Of a stretch of DNA of 41,632 nt, positions 31,930 through 40,413 are shown piece by piece. The notes beneath the pieces were generated by a model. The model worked only from the letters and a program-made list of their open reading frames with translations, was not told the DNA's origin and did not search any database. Source of the stretch: Lachnospiraceae bacterium. Its GTDB lineage: Bacteria; Bacillota; Clostridia; Lachnospirales; Lachnospiraceae. Position 1 is the stretch's first letter; every line of letters starts with the position of its first letter. A program made the translations under genes and the position numbers. The stretch covers positions 1-41,632 of the forward strand of contig JAAWBX010000027.1 of assembly GCA_022792885.1 (NCBI GenBank), written 5' to 3'.

Positions 31930-33009
31930 ATGATTCAGGGAACGGAGAAGAAGGAGAGGCTGCTGATCTGCGCGGGAGCGGTGGTAGCTTGTCTGATCGG
32001 GTCCGGGTATGCCACCGGGCAGGAAATTCTGCAGTTTTTTGCCGCTTACGGGCGTTTCGGATTTTTGGGGCTGGGGCTCTCGATCGCGGGTCTGGCGGTG
32101 CTCGTGGAGCGGGTCATGCGGGACAGTTATGAGCGGAAGGAGGAAACCCCGGTCGGAGTGCTTCGTTACTACTGCGGGGAGAAGGCCGGCCGCCTGTTTG
32201 GTTTTCTGATGCCGGTTATTTTGTTTTCCACGCTGATTGTGATGGTCTCGGGAGCGGGAACGGCGATGGAAGAGTATTACGGCTGGAACCCTTACGCCGG
32301 CCGTCTTTTGATTCTGATTCCGATCTATCTGACGGTCGTTATGGGGCTGGATAAGCTGGTGGAGATCATCGGTTTTTTGGGGCCGTTTACCATTTTATTT
32401 ACGCTGATTATCTGTATTGACCGGGTTCTTCACCCGGAGGTCGGACTTTTTGAGGCTTATGTTTTTATGGAGCGGGCCGAGGTGACGAGGGCGGCCGGAA
32501 GCTGGTGGCTGTCCGCCGTTTTGTATACGTCTTTTAATCTGACGATGTCGCTGGCGTTTTTTGCCGGGATGGGGGCTCACGCAGCTTCGGCCCGGGAGGC
32601 CGGGGGCGGGAGCGTAATGGGGACGGTAGCTTACGGGGTAGCGGCGTTTTTTATGAACGGGGCTTTGCTGACGTCTTTTCCGGCGATGGAGGGGGTCAGC
32701 ATTCCGATGTTATATCTGGCGGACCGTCTGCATCCCTTTTTCGGATATGTATTTTCCCTGATTTTGATCAGCGAGATCTACACGACGGCGGTTCCTTCTC
32801 TGTGGGCTTTGACGCGGATGTATCGGGAGGAAAAAAGCGCCGGTTTCTCCCGGCTGGTCCTTCTGCTTCTGGGCGCGGCTTTTTTGTGCAGCCTCCTTCC
32901 TTTTGAAACACTGATTCATCATATTTACCCGATGATCGGCTGGGCCGGTATGTTCCTTTTGTTTGGAATTGCGCGGAAAATGATAGGGCCCTCTTCCGGC
33001 AAACGGTAG
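31918..33009 (+). CDS. YkvI-like membrane transporter
   Basis: A 363-residue protein with about ten transmembrane helices that matches the uncharacterised YkvI family, related to amino-acid/sodium symporters of the LeuT fold. The first helix reads ICAGAVVACLIGSGYATGQE, the family signature. No cargo is known. The start is ambiguous: ATG at 31918 (in a terminator stem) or ATG at 31930; neither has a strong ribosome-binding site, but both give the full first helix. Confidence 0.82.
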   Translation: MPVFMIQGTEKKERLLICAGAVVACLIGSGYATGQEILQFFAAYGRFGFLGLGLSIAGLAVLVERVMRDSYERKEETPVGVLRYYCGEKAGRLFGFLMPVILFSTLIVMVSGAGTAMEEYYGWNPYAGRLLILIPIYLTVVMGLDKLVEIIGFLGPFTILFTLIICIDRVLHPEVGLFEAYVFMERAEVTRAAGSWWLSAVLYTSFNLTMSLAFFAGMGAHAASAREAGGGSVMGTVAYGVAAFFMNGALLTSFPAMEGVSIPMLYLADRLHPFFGYVFSLILISEIYTTAVPSLWALTRMYREEKSAGFSRLVLLLLGAAFLCSLLPFETLIHHIYPMIGWAGMFLLFGIARKMIGPSSGKR

Positions 33010-33011
33010 TA

Positions 33012-33040
33012 TTGACATCTTTTCGCAATGGGGGTAAGAT
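33012..33040 (+). promoter_or_regulatory. Promoter of the PII-like/antiporter operon
   Basis: TTGACA (33012-33017), a 17-bp spacer and TAAGAT (33035-33040). Confidence 0.85.
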
Positions 33041-33054
33041 GTAGAAAGTCGAAA

Positions 33055-33088
33055 GCCGGAGGGCAGCGTGCGAAGTCTGTCCTCCGGC
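33055..33088 (+). promoter_or_regulatory. Leader hairpin before the PII-like gene
   Basis: GCCGGAGG and CCTCCGGC form a perfect 8-bp stem around an 18-base loop. It has no T-run and ends about 10 bases before AAGGAGG, so it is a 5' leader structure rather than a terminator. Its CCTCC arm could alternatively pair with the AGGAGG site and block translation. Confidence 0.5.
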
Positions 33089-33108
33089 AAATTTAAGGAG
33101 GTGTTCGA

Positions 33109-33456
33109 ATGCAGGCGTTATTTGTGGTGTTAAAACATGTGGAACTTGTGAATAAATTGATTCATACGCTGGCGGAGGCGGGCGTTCATGGCGGTACGAT
33201 TATCGACAGTACCGGTATGGCGAGAGCTCTGGCGGAGTATGAGGACCTTCCGTTTTTCGGCATGTTGCGCCGCATTGTGCAGGATGAAGGGGAGAAGGAG
33301 AGCAGCAAGACCATGTTTTTTGTGTTGGAGGATGAAAAAGTAGAATCGGTAAAGGAGGCTATCCATAAGGTGGTTGGGAATTTGAATAAACCCAATTCGG
33401 GAATTATTTTTGCCGTGCCGGTGACATTTGTGGAAGGGCTCGGTGAGAAAAAGTGA
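33109..33456 (+). CDS. PII-like signalling protein
   Basis: A 115-residue protein with the ferredoxin-like fold of PII and PII-like regulators: ALFVVLKHVELVNKLIHTLA (strand and helix), a central variable T-loop-like region (about 45-65) and IIFAVPVTFVEGLG at the end. The GlnB T-loop signature with the uridylylated Tyr is not seen, so it is a PII-like protein rather than a nitrogen regulator. Its last bases overlap the start of the cation antiporter (GTGA). PII-like proteins often bind nucleotides and regulate the transporter encoded beside them. Confidence 0.78.
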   Translation: MQALFVVLKHVELVNKLIHTLAEAGVHGGTIIDSTGMARALAEYEDLPFFGMLRRIVQDEGEKESSKTMFFVLEDEKVESVKEAIHKVVGNLNKPNSGIIFAVPVTFVEGLGEKK

Positions 33457-34634
33457 ATTTTAATATCTTGACGTATCTGGCGATCTGCCTTTTTGCCGGC
33501 CTTTTCGGAGGAAAACTGGTGAAACCCCTGAAGTTGCCCAGTGTGACCGGTTATCTGGTGATCGGCATTCTGATCGGGCCTTATGTGCTGAACCTGATTC
33601 CTGCGGAGGCGGCGGAAGGTTTCGGCATTGTTTCGGAGATGGCGCTGGGCTTTATCGCTTTTTCCATCGGAGCCGAGTTTAAGCTGGATTATTTGAAAAA
33701 GGTAGGCAGGGCGCCGGTTGTGATCGCGATTTTGGAATCTTTTTTAGCGGTTGTTTCCGTGGTTCTGGCGCTGGTTTTGTTCGGACAGGAGCTTCCGTTT
33801 GCTTTGTGTTTGGGCGCGATCGCGGCGGCTACGGCGCCGGCGGCTACCTTGATGGTGGTGCGCCAGTATAAAGCGGACGGGCCCGTGACGCAGACTCTGC
33901 TTCCGGTGGTGGCGATCGACGACGCGACGGCGCTGATGTTTTTCGGGATTTCCGTTGCGCTTGCCAAATCGATCACGGCGAGCGGGGATATGAATATCTG
34001 GATGACGCTTCTGGATCCGGTGGTTGAGATCGTCGGAGCGCTGGTTTTTGGCGCGGTGCTGGGGTTCTTCCTGTCGCTTCTGATGAAGTGGTTTCACAGC
34101 AAGGGCAACCGTCTGTCGATCGCCGTCGGCATGGTGTTTTTATGCGTCGGCGTCGCGGACATGCTGGGGCTCTCCTCCCTGCTTTCCTGTATGGCGATGA
34201 GCGCGATGTTCGTGAACCTTTCAAACGCTGGCGATAAGGTTTTTTCGTCGGTGGATCAGATGACGCCGCCCTTGTTTATGTTGTTTTTCCTGCTTTCGGG
34301 GGTGGATTTGAATATCCGTATCATCCCGACGGTGGGAATTGTGGGGATTATTTATGTGATATTCCGGGTTATCGGCAAGATGGCGGGAACCTGGGTAGGG
34401 GCCAGACTTTCCCGCGCGGAGCCGGCGGTGCAGAAGTACCTTGGTTTTACCCTGATTCCGCAGGCGGGCGTGGCGATCGGCCTATCCGGCGTGGTCATGG
34501 CCGTGGTGCCGGAGTACGGGGCCGAGATTCGGGCGATTATTTTGTGCGCGACGGTTATTTACGAGATCACGGGTCCGGTTATTACGAAGCTGGCTTTGAC
34601 GAAAGCCGGCGAGATTCGGGAGACGTCCCGGTAG
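33453..34634 (+). CDS. CPA2-type cation:proton antiporter (membrane domain only)
   Basis: A 393-residue protein with about twelve helices of the Na+/H+ exchanger fold. The first helices read LPSVTGYLVIGILIGPYVLN, and the ion-binding motif is AIDDATALMF, with the double Asp characteristic of electrogenic CPA2 members. It has no C-terminal TrkA-N/RCK domain, unlike KefB/KefC, so regulation may come from the PII-like protein made from the same transcript. The start is GTG, overlapping the upstream stop by 4 bp. Confidence 0.88.
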   Translation: MNFNILTYLAICLFAGLFGGKLVKPLKLPSVTGYLVIGILIGPYVLNLIPAEAAEGFGIVSEMALGFIAFSIGAEFKLDYLKKVGRAPVVIAILESFLAVVSVVLALVLFGQELPFALCLGAIAAATAPAATLMVVRQYKADGPVTQTLLPVVAIDDATALMFFGISVALAKSITASGDMNIWMTLLDPVVEIVGALVFGAVLGFFLSLLMKWFHSKGNRLSIAVGMVFLCVGVADMLGLSSLLSCMAMSAMFVNLSNAGDKVFSSVDQMTPPLFMLFFLLSGVDLNIRIIPTVGIVGIIYVIFRVIGKMAGTWVGARLSRAEPAVQKYLGFTLIPQAGVAIGLSGVVMAVVPEYGAEIRAIILCATVIYEITGPVITKLALTKAGEIRETSR

Positions 34635-34702
34635 ATACATACCGCCGGAGGCGGGGCGTCTGCGCGTTGACGAAGAGGCGGCAGAGCAGGAAGGAGACGG
34701 AG

Positions 34703-34975
34703 ATGGAAAAAACAATTATTACGGTGGTGGGGAAGGATACGGTGGGGATCATCGCGAAGATCTGTACGTATCTGTCGGAAAATAAAATGAACATTCTGGA
34801 TATTTCCCAGACGATTGTTCAGGGATATTTTAATATGATGATGATCGTGGATACCTCGGCGTCCTCTAAGAATACCAGCGAGATCTCGGACGATCTGGAC
34901 GGGATCGGCAGTGAGATCGGCGTGACGATCCGGACGCAGCACGAAGATATTTTTAACAGCATGCACAGAATATAA
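34703..34975 (+). CDS. ACT-domain protein (UPF0237)
   Basis: A 90-residue single ACT domain: IITVVGKDTVGIIAKICTYL, then NILDISQTIVQGYFNMMMIV. Free ACT domains bind amino acids or other small ligands. The start follows AAGGAGACGG; a long upstream frame from 34544 lies mostly within the antiporter gene and is rejected. This gene is regularly found immediately before the PFL gene, as here (15 bp gap), and probably senses or regulates for it. Confidence 0.9.
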   Translation: MEKTIITVVGKDTVGIIAKICTYLSENKMNILDISQTIVQGYFNMMMIVDTSASSKNTSEISDDLDGIGSEIGVTIRTQHEDIFNSMHRI

Positions 34976-34990
34976 GGAAGGTGAGAGCGG

Positions 34991-36355
34991 ATGATCAATA
35001 TTTACGAGGTAAATGAGACAAACCAGATGATCGATCAGGATAATCTGGATGTCCGCACGATCACAATGGGGATCAGTTTGCTGGACTGTATCAGCGATGA
35101 CCCGGACAAGCTGAACCGGGCGATCTATGAGAAGATCACGAACCGGGCGCGCGATCTGGTGTCCGTGGGCGAGGAGATCTCCAAAGAATACGGGATTCCG
35201 ATCGTAAATAAGCGAATCTCCGTAACTCCGATCGCTCTGGTGGGCGGAAGCGCCTGCCGTTCGCCGGAGGATTTTGTCTCGATCGCCCGGACGCTGGACC
35301 GGGCGGCCGGGGAAGTCGGCGTGAATTTTATCGGCGGGTACGGCGCTTTAGTGTCCAAGGGGATGACGCCGGCGGAGGAAAATCTGATCCGTTCCATACC
35401 GGAGGCCCTTTCGGTCACGGAGCTGGTCTGCAGTTCCGTGAATGTGGGTTCAACGAAGACCGGTCTGAACATGGACGCGGTACGTTTGATGGGAAGTATT
35501 ATCCGGGAGACGGCGGAGGCGACAAAAAGCCGGGATTCCCTTGGCTGCGCCAAGCTGGTCGTGTTCTGCAACGCGCCGGACGACAATCCGTTTATGGCCG
35601 GCGCGTTTCACGGCGTAACGGAGGCGGACGCGGTTATCCACGTGGGAGTCAGCGGTCCGGGCGTGGTGAAACGCGCGCTGGAATCCGTTCGCGGACAGGG
35701 GTTTGAGATTCTCTGCGAAACCATAAAAAAGACGGCGTTTAAGATCACGAGAGTGGGACAGTTGGTGGCGCGGGAAGCTTCGAGACGCCTTGACGTGCCT
35801 TTTGGCATCATTGATCTTTCCCTGGCTCCGACGCCGGCCGTTGGCGATAGCGTGGCCGGGATTCTGGAAGAGATCGGCCTGGAACGGGCCGGCGCGCCGG
35901 GAACGACGGCGGCGCTGGCGCTCTTAAACGATCAGGTGAAAAAGGGAGGCGTGATGGCTTCTTCTTACGTCGGAGGTTTGAGCGGCGCGTTTATTCCGGT
36001 CAGCGAGGACCAGGGGATGATCGAAGCGGTTCAGGATGGGGCTCTTACCGTGGAAAAACTGGAGGCTATGACCTGCGTCTGTTCGGTGGGACTGGATATG
36101 ATCGCCGTGCCGGGGGACACGAAAGCTTCGACGATCGCGGGGATTTTGGCGGATGAAGCGGCGATCGGAATGATCAATCAGAAGACGACGGCGGTCCGTA
36201 TTATCCCGGTGATCGGGAAAGGGGTCGGCGAGACGGCGGAGTTCGGCGGCCTTTTGGGACGCGCGCCGATCATGCCGGTGAACGGTTTCGGCTGTGAACG
36301 GTTTGTGAATCGGGACGGGCGGATTCCGGCCCCGATTCACAGTTTTAAGAATTAG
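34991..36355 (+). CDS. PFL family protein (UPF0210/DUF711)
   Basis: A 454-residue protein of the UPF0210 family, distantly related to pyruvate formate-lyase. Conserved segments are [29 protein letters not shown] and [15 protein letters not shown]. No glycyl-radical motif is visible near the C-terminus, so a radical mechanism is not supported here. The role is unknown. It overlaps the end of the convergent MATE gene by 4 bp (36352-36355). Confidence 0.9.
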   Translation: MINIYEVNETNQMIDQDNLDVRTITMGISLLDCISDDPDKLNRAIYEKITNRARDLVSVGEEISKEYGIPIVNKRISVTPIALVGGSACRSPEDFVSIARTLDRAAGEVGVNFIGGYGALVSKGMTPAEENLIRSIPEALSVTELVCSSVNVGSTKTGLNMDAVRLMGSIIRETAEATKSRDSLGCAKLVVFCNAPDDNPFMAGAFHGVTEADAVIHVGVSGPGVVKRALESVRGQGFEILCETIKKTAFKITRVGQLVAREASRRLDVPFGIIDLSLAPTPAVGDSVAGILEEIGLERAGAPGTTAALALLNDQVKKGGVMASSYVGGLSGAFIPVSEDQGMIEAVQDGALTVEKLEAMTCVCSVGLDMIAVPGDTKASTIAGILADEAAIGMINQKTTAVRIIPVIGKGVGETAEFGGLLGRAPIMPVNGFGCERFVNRDGRIPAPIHSFKN

Positions 36356-37710
36356 AGCGGTGAGGCCGGAGTTTTAAGCGGTTCGTTCTCATGCCAGGGG
36401 CCGCGGCGGTAGAAGTACACGGACAGAACGGTCGCGGTACTCCAGCCGACGGGCCAGGCGTACCAGATGCCGACCGGGTTTTTCAGAAGGCCGGACAGGA
36501 GGACGGCCAGAATCACGCGCAGGATCAGATCGGTAAACGTCGCGGTCATAAATTTCCCCATGTGTCCGGCGCCCCGCAAGATTCCGTCGGCGATCAGCTT
36601 GACGGAGACGACAAAGTAGAAGGGGGATAAGATCTTTAAAAACTGCGCGCCGGTCTCGACCGCCGTTTGGGTGGGCCGGTCCATAAACAGCCGCATCAGG
36701 CCGGACCCGAAGAAAAAGTAGGCGAAAACGAGCGGAAGGCAGAGCAGCCAGACGATTGAAACGCCGGCTTTGAAGCCTTGCCGGATTCGGGGGAGCTTCC
36801 CGGCGCCGATGTTTTGCGCCGTATAGTTGGAGATCCCGTTTCCCAATGTCGTAAACGAGGTGACAACCAGGTTGTTTAACTTTACGGAAGCGGAGTACCC
36901 CGCGATCACACCGGCGCCGAAACGGTTGATCACTCCCTGCAGGATGATGTTGCCTGCGGAAATAAAGCTCTGCTGCAGGATGCTGGGAACGGCGATTCGG
37001 GCGATCTGCCCGAAGATCGGCCAGGAGAACCGGGAAACCGGTTCTTTTGTTTTTATGGAGGCCAGGCGTTTTAGGACGAACGCGAGAGCCAGAAGGCAGC
37101 TGACGCTCTGACAGAGGAACGTGGCCCAGGCGACGCCCGCCACGCCCATTCGGAAGGTCGTGACAAACCAGATATCCATGGCGATGTTGGACAGGGAGGA
37201 GGCGGCCAGGAAAAAGAACGGCGTTTTTGAATCCCCGAGCGCCGAGAAAATGCCGGTGGCGATGTTATAGAAAAACAGAAACGGCAGTCCCAGGATATAA
37301 ATATTCAGGTAAAGAAGCGAATCTTTAAAAATCTCGGTCGGTGTGTGGATCTGTTTCAGGAGGAAACTTCCCAGCGTAAAACCGGAGACCATAAGGACGG
37401 CGCACAGAACCACACCGGAAATCAGCGTGGTGAAGACGGCGGTTTTCATGACGGCGTATTTACCGCCTCCGAAAAAGCGGGAGACGATTACGGAGCAGCC
37501 GATGTTGCAGCCGAAGGCGAAGGCAAGGAAGATCAGGGTGACTTCGTAGCTGTTGCCGACGGCTGCCAGAGCGTTTTCCCCGACGAATTTGCCGGCTACC
37601 AGGCTGTCGGCGATGTTGTAAAGCTGCTGGAAAAGGATACTGCCGAACAGCGGCAGACAGAAGCGCCAGAGTACCCGTCCGGGCGCGCCCTGAGTCAGAT
37701 CTTGGTTCAT
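36352..37710 (-). CDS. MATE-family multidrug efflux protein
   Basis: A 452-residue protein with twelve predicted helices in two halves, the MATE layout. [20 protein letters not shown] near the start and [18 protein letters not shown] are typical of the DinF/NorM clade. MATE proteins expel cationic or other compounds using Na+ or H+ gradients. It is divergent from a LysR regulator on overlapping promoters, so it is probably induced by that regulator. Its substrate is unknown. Confidence 0.92.
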   Translation of the reverse strand: MNQDLTQGAPGRVLWRFCLPLFGSILFQQLYNIADSLVAGKFVGENALAAVGNSYEVTLIFLAFAFGCNIGCSVIVSRFFGGGKYAVMKTAVFTTLISGVVLCAVLMVSGFTLGSFLLKQIHTPTEIFKDSLLYLNIYILGLPFLFFYNIATGIFSALGDSKTPFFFLAASSLSNIAMDIWFVTTFRMGVAGVAWATFLCQSVSCLLALAFVLKRLASIKTKEPVSRFSWPIFGQIARIAVPSILQQSFISAGNIILQGVINRFGAGVIAGYSASVKLNNLVVTSFTTLGNGISNYTAQNIGAGKLPRIRQGFKAGVSIVWLLCLPLVFAYFFFGSGLMRLFMDRPTQTAVETGAQFLKILSPFYFVVSVKLIADGILRGAGHMGKFMTATFTDLILRVILAVLLSGLLKNPVGIWYAWPVGWSTATVLSVYFYRRGPWHENEPLKTPASPL

Positions 37711-37736
37711 GTTGGGTTCCCTCTTTCCTGTATTTT

Positions 37737-37765
37737 TTGACTTTTTCGTTCTCAGGTATTATACT
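37737..37765 (+). promoter_or_regulatory. Promoter of the lysR gene
   Basis: TTGACT (37737-37742), a 17-bp spacer and TATACT (37760-37765). The -10 box overlaps that of the opposing MATE promoter. Confidence 0.7.
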
Positions 37766-37785
37766 CGGAATTGTGAAATTTGAAA
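37758..37785 (-). promoter_or_regulatory. Promoter of the MATE gene
   Basis: Minus-strand TTTCAA (37780-37785), a 16-bp spacer and TATAAT (37758-37763). Confidence 0.65.
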
Positions 37786-37789
37786 AATG

Positions 37790-37811
37790 TATTGTTGATA
37801 TGTTTACAATA
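37790..37811. promoter_or_regulatory. Candidate LysR binding site
   Basis: TATTGT and ACAATA form a perfect inverted repeat with a 10-bp centre. It lies just upstream of the MATE -35 box, where LysR regulators usually activate, and just downstream of the lysR promoter, where binding would repress lysR. Confidence 0.55.
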
Positions 37812-37832
37812 TAAAATTGATATGGAGAAACC

Positions 37833-38744
37833 ATGGCTGTGAATTATGAGTATTACCGGATTTTCTATTATGTGGCAAAATACCGGAATCTGACGCGGGC
37901 GGCGGAGGCGCTTTTCAGCAGCCAGCCCAACGTGAGCCGGGTGATGGGCCATCTGGAGCGGGAACTGGGGTGTCGTCTTTTGAACCGGACGAACAAGGGG
38001 ATCGTTCTCACGGCGGAAGGAGAGCAGCTTTACCGCCATGTGGCGGTCGCTTTTGAACAGATCCGGCTGGGGGAGGAGGAATTGGCCGGAAATGCAAAAC
38101 TTCAGGGCGGAAGCATTCTGGTCGGCACCAGCGAGACGGCTTTGCATTTGTATCTTCTGGACCGCCTGGGGGATTTTCACGAGCGTTATCCGGACGTCCG
38201 TCTGAAGATTTATAATTATTCGGTTCTTCAGGCTTTGCCGGCTTTGAAAAACGGTCAGGTGGATTTTGCCGTGATCACGACGCCGGTGGAAAAACATCCG
38301 GAGTTTTCGGAAGTCCGGCTGAAAACGTTTTCGGATATTCTGGCCGGCGGACCGGCGTTTTCGGAGTTTGCGAAGAAAGCGCGTTCCTTGAGAGAATTGG
38401 ACGACTATTCCCTGATCTGTCTGGAGAAAAATACCAATACATATTTGTTTTACGACCGGTTTTACCAAAGCCATGGCCTGGAGCTGTCGCCGGATATTGA
38501 AGTGGGCACGGCCGATCTGATCCTGCCGATGATAGCGAGAGGTCTGGGGATCGGGTTTTTGCCCCGGGAGTTTGCCGGGGAGGCTATCGCCCGGGGACAA
38601 ATCGTCGAGATCCCTTTGCGGGAAACGATTCCGAGACGTTCGGTCTGCTTGGTGTACGATCCCAAGCGGGCGTTCGGCGCGGCGGCAGGGAAGCTTAAGG
38701 AACTTCTCTGTGAGGATGCGAGAAGGTTTCGGGAATCGGAGTAA
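37833..38744 (+). CDS. LysR-family transcriptional regulator
   Basis: A 303-residue regulator with the LysR winged helix-turn-helix at the N-terminus (YYRIFYYVAKYRNLTRAAEA, then SSQPNVSRVMGHLERELGCR, about 5-49) and a periplasmic-binding-protein-like effector domain (about 90-290). It is divergent from the MATE gene and sits next to a candidate binding site at 37790-37811. The effector molecule is unknown. Confidence 0.92.
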   Translation: MAVNYEYYRIFYYVAKYRNLTRAAEALFSSQPNVSRVMGHLERELGCRLLNRTNKGIVLTAEGEQLYRHVAVAFEQIRLGEEELAGNAKLQGGSILVGTSETALHLYLLDRLGDFHERYPDVRLKIYNYSVLQALPALKNGQVDFAVITTPVEKHPEFSEVRLKTFSDILAGGPAFSEFAKKARSLRELDDYSLICLEKNTNTYLFYDRFYQSHGLELSPDIEVGTADLILPMIARGLGIGFLPREFAGEAIARGQIVEIPLRETIPRRSVCLVYDPKRAFGAAAGKLKELLCEDARRFRESE

Positions 38745-38747
38745 TTT

Positions 38748-38981
38748 TTACGGCCGGCGTTTGTTTCCGTTCGGCAGGATTTTATCGTAGGCCGGCTTGG
38801 GGCTTCCCTGGAAAACGACGGTTCCGCACGGGGAAAATCCGTTTTTTATTAAAATATGCTGCATCCGTTTATTGGGAAAGTCGGTGTCGATCCGAATGCC
38901 TTCGATACCTTTCGAGAGGCACAATTCCTCGATCAGACGGAACGCGGCGGACTGGTCGAAATCCCGACTGCCGTTTCTCAC
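38748..38981 (-). pseudogene. C-terminal remnant of a GNAT acetyltransferase
   Basis: The 77-codon frame reads GIEGIRIDTDFPNKRMQHIL, then KNGFSPCGTV and ends YDKIL-like, matching the last third of GNAT N-acetyltransferases, which are about 160 residues. The acetyl-CoA binding loop (R/Q-x-x-G-x-G/A) and N-terminus are missing, the only start is a GTG without a ribosome-binding site, and upstream sequence encodes no continuation. It is best read as a decayed gene. Confidence 0.7.
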
Positions 38982-39085
38982 ACGAAAATTTCAGCGGTTT
39001 GCGCTCACCATAAAAATAAATGAATCAGCCCGCTGATACGGTCTTTCCTGGAACTGTGTCAGGAAATGGTGTGATGTGAGCGATC

Positions 39086-39736
39086 TCAGATCACGCCTTT
39101 TAATACCAGCATCAGGACGATGACGGTGATCAGAACCAGAACGGATACCAGCATAACGCCGACATGGTGCTCTCTTTTTGCGGGTTCGCCGGAAGCGCTC
39201 TCGATCAGGCCGGAACGCCGCAGGGCCGTGACGACGGGTTTGTACAGAAGCATGGTGATGGCTGCGTTTAAACAGCCTTTTAAGAGGTTGAAGGGCAAGA
39301 AGGCCGGAAGCAGGAGCTCGGCTACGGCTTGTCTGGGGTAGCCCATGTAGATCGGCGTGATCAGGTAATTCCAGAGAAGCATAATCGCGGTCATAGCGGC
39401 GCAGCCGGCGATCAGTCCGGTTACGGCGCCTTTTAAGGTATGATTTTTTTTGTAGATCCAGGCGGCCGTGCAGGCGAAGCTGCAGCTGGAGAGAATATTC
39501 ATGATCAGGCCGATGATACCGGTTTCGCTGGTCGAGAACATCTCAATGGCCGATACGACGACGGAGACGAGAGCCGAGGCCAGGGGGCCGTAGAGGAAAC
39601 CTCCGATGGTGATGATAACGTCCTTCGGGTCGTATTTGAGGAAGAGAACGACCGGGAACCGGCCGACGAACATGACCACGTAGGCGATCGCGCAGAGCAT
39701 GCCGATGATGACGAGTTTCTTTGTGTTTGCGTTCAT
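39086..39736 (-). CDS. ribU: Riboflavin ECF transporter substrate-binding subunit
   Basis: A 216-residue membrane protein with about six helices. The N-terminal segment KLVIIGMLCAIAYVVMFVGR and FLKYDPKDVIITIGGFLYGP are typical of RibU, the riboflavin-specific S component of energy-coupling factor transporters. The FMN riboswitch just upstream strongly supports this specificity. The shared energising module (EcfA/A'/T) is not in the window. AGGAGG lies seven bases before the start. A 10-bp imperfect stem overlaps the stop (39072-39096) and may help end the transcript. Confidence 0.95.
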   Translation of the reverse strand: MNANTKKLVIIGMLCAIAYVVMFVGRFPVVLFLKYDPKDVIITIGGFLYGPLASALVSVVVSAIEMFSTSETGIIGLIMNILSSCSFACTAAWIYKKNHTLKGAVTGLIAGCAAMTAIMLLWNYLITPIYMGYPRQAVAELLLPAFLPFNLLKGCLNAAITMLLYKPVVTALRRSGLIESASGEPAKREHHVGVMLVSVLVLITVIVLMLVLKGVI

Positions 39737-39757
39737 AAGAGTACCTCCTGAAAGTAA

Positions 39758-39796
39758 GAATAGAAAACACCTGAAAGCCCATGTCTTTCAGGTGTT
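39758..39796 (-). terminator. Terminator of the FMN riboswitch
   Basis: On the minus strand AACACCTGAAAG and CTTTCAGGTGTT form a perfect 12-bp stem with a 7-base loop, followed by TTCTATTCTT. It lies between the aptamer and ribU, where it would stop transcription when FMN is bound. Confidence 0.85.
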
Positions 39797-39878
39797 AAAA
39801 ATTCAGTGTCTTTCAGGCCGGCGATCCCGGCGCTTTTTAAGGATTCGTTGTTTCTGCGAATCCTGCACGGATTTGTAA

Positions 39879-39990
39879 CACATCTTCTTTTATCCAGACT
39901 TTTACTGTTGGTTTTGGAATTGCACCAAATCTTGCGTAATACGCGCGCGGACTGTACCGCCAATCGGGAATTGCACCCTGCCCTGAAGAC
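39879..39990 (-). promoter_or_regulatory. FMN riboswitch (RFN element)
   Basis: Read on the minus strand it contains all conserved blocks in order: CAGGGCAGGGTGCAATTCCC, GGCGGTACAGTCCGCG, GGTGCAATTCC, ACAGTAAAAGTCTGGATAAA and AGAAGATGTG. It sits directly downstream of a consensus promoter and upstream of a terminator and ribU. By analogy with the class, FMN binding reduces ribU expression. Confidence 0.96.
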
Positions 39991-40013
39991 ATATTGATTC
40001 AAATGTTATTTTT

Positions 40014-40041
40014 ATTATAGCGGCTGTCGTTCGTTTGTCAA
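40014..40041 (-). promoter_or_regulatory. Promoter of ribU
   Basis: Minus-strand TTGACA (40036-40041), a 16-bp spacer and TATAAT (40014-40019): full consensus, about 20 bases before the aptamer. Confidence 0.85.
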
Positions 40042-40134
40042 TCGTTTTTCGGCGAATCTTTCCGTTTTTTTCCGCTTTTTCCCGAATTTCCCCGAACTTT
40101 CCCCGCTGCTTTTTTAAAAAAAAGAATCCGGTTT

Positions 40135-40258
40135 TTGAATAAAGGGCAGGGAAGCGGGTATACTACCAATATCACAAAAGAGAAGTATACTTATCCTCCC
40201 CTTTAGTAAACCGGGTTTCTTTGGGAATGTTGATGTTCCTGGGGATGCCCGGTTTTTG
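40135..40258 (+). ncRNA. Candidate small RNA with its own promoter and terminator
   Basis: TTGAAT (40135-40140), an 18-bp spacer and TATACT (40159-40164) would start an RNA at about 40171. A terminator with the AAACCGGG/CCCGGTTT stem (40208-40215 and 40248-40255), an inner GGGAA/TTCC pairing and five T ends it near 40258, giving about 88 bases. There is no ORF with a ribosome-binding site. The RNA would expose CCTCCCC (40195-40201), which is complementary to Shine-Dalgarno sequences. Nothing else on this strand needs this terminator, because ribU points the other way. Unproven. Confidence 0.4.
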
Positions 40259-40310
40259 TTTGTTTTACTTAATATCAATAAGGATATAAAACGAAAAGGC
40301 TTCCAAATTC

Positions 40311-40331
40311 TGACAAATATTTTGCGGACAG
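40311..40331 (+). promoter_or_regulatory. Paired 0A-box-like sites upstream of the second Spo0A-C-only gene
   Basis: On the complementary strand CTGTCCGCAA and TTTGTCAGA hold two TGTC cores exactly 15 bp apart (GACA at 40312-40315 and 40327-40330), and the second core ends 22 bp before the -35 box. This is the same geometry as at 18701-18724. Confidence 0.6.
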
Positions 40332-40351
40332 ATTCTGTTACCTGTTTGTGC

Positions 40352-40380
40352 TTGCCCGGGGAAAAGAAATTCCGGTATAC
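40352..40380 (+). promoter_or_regulatory. Promoter of the second Spo0A-C-only gene
   Basis: TTGCCC (40352-40357), a 17-bp spacer and GTATAC (40375-40380), matching the promoter at 18744-18772 in sequence and spacing. Confidence 0.6.
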
Positions 40381-40413
40381 CTGAACTAAAAGAGGGTAAA
40401 GGATAACGGCGGA

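Noticed and set aside
38982..39085. Search for the missing N-terminus of the GNAT remnant
   Set aside because: No frame on the minus strand continues the homology, so the gene was called a remnant and not frameshifted.
39733..40002. An 89-codon frame upstream of ribU
   Set aside because: It runs through the FMN riboswitch and its terminator; the RNA elements explain the conservation.
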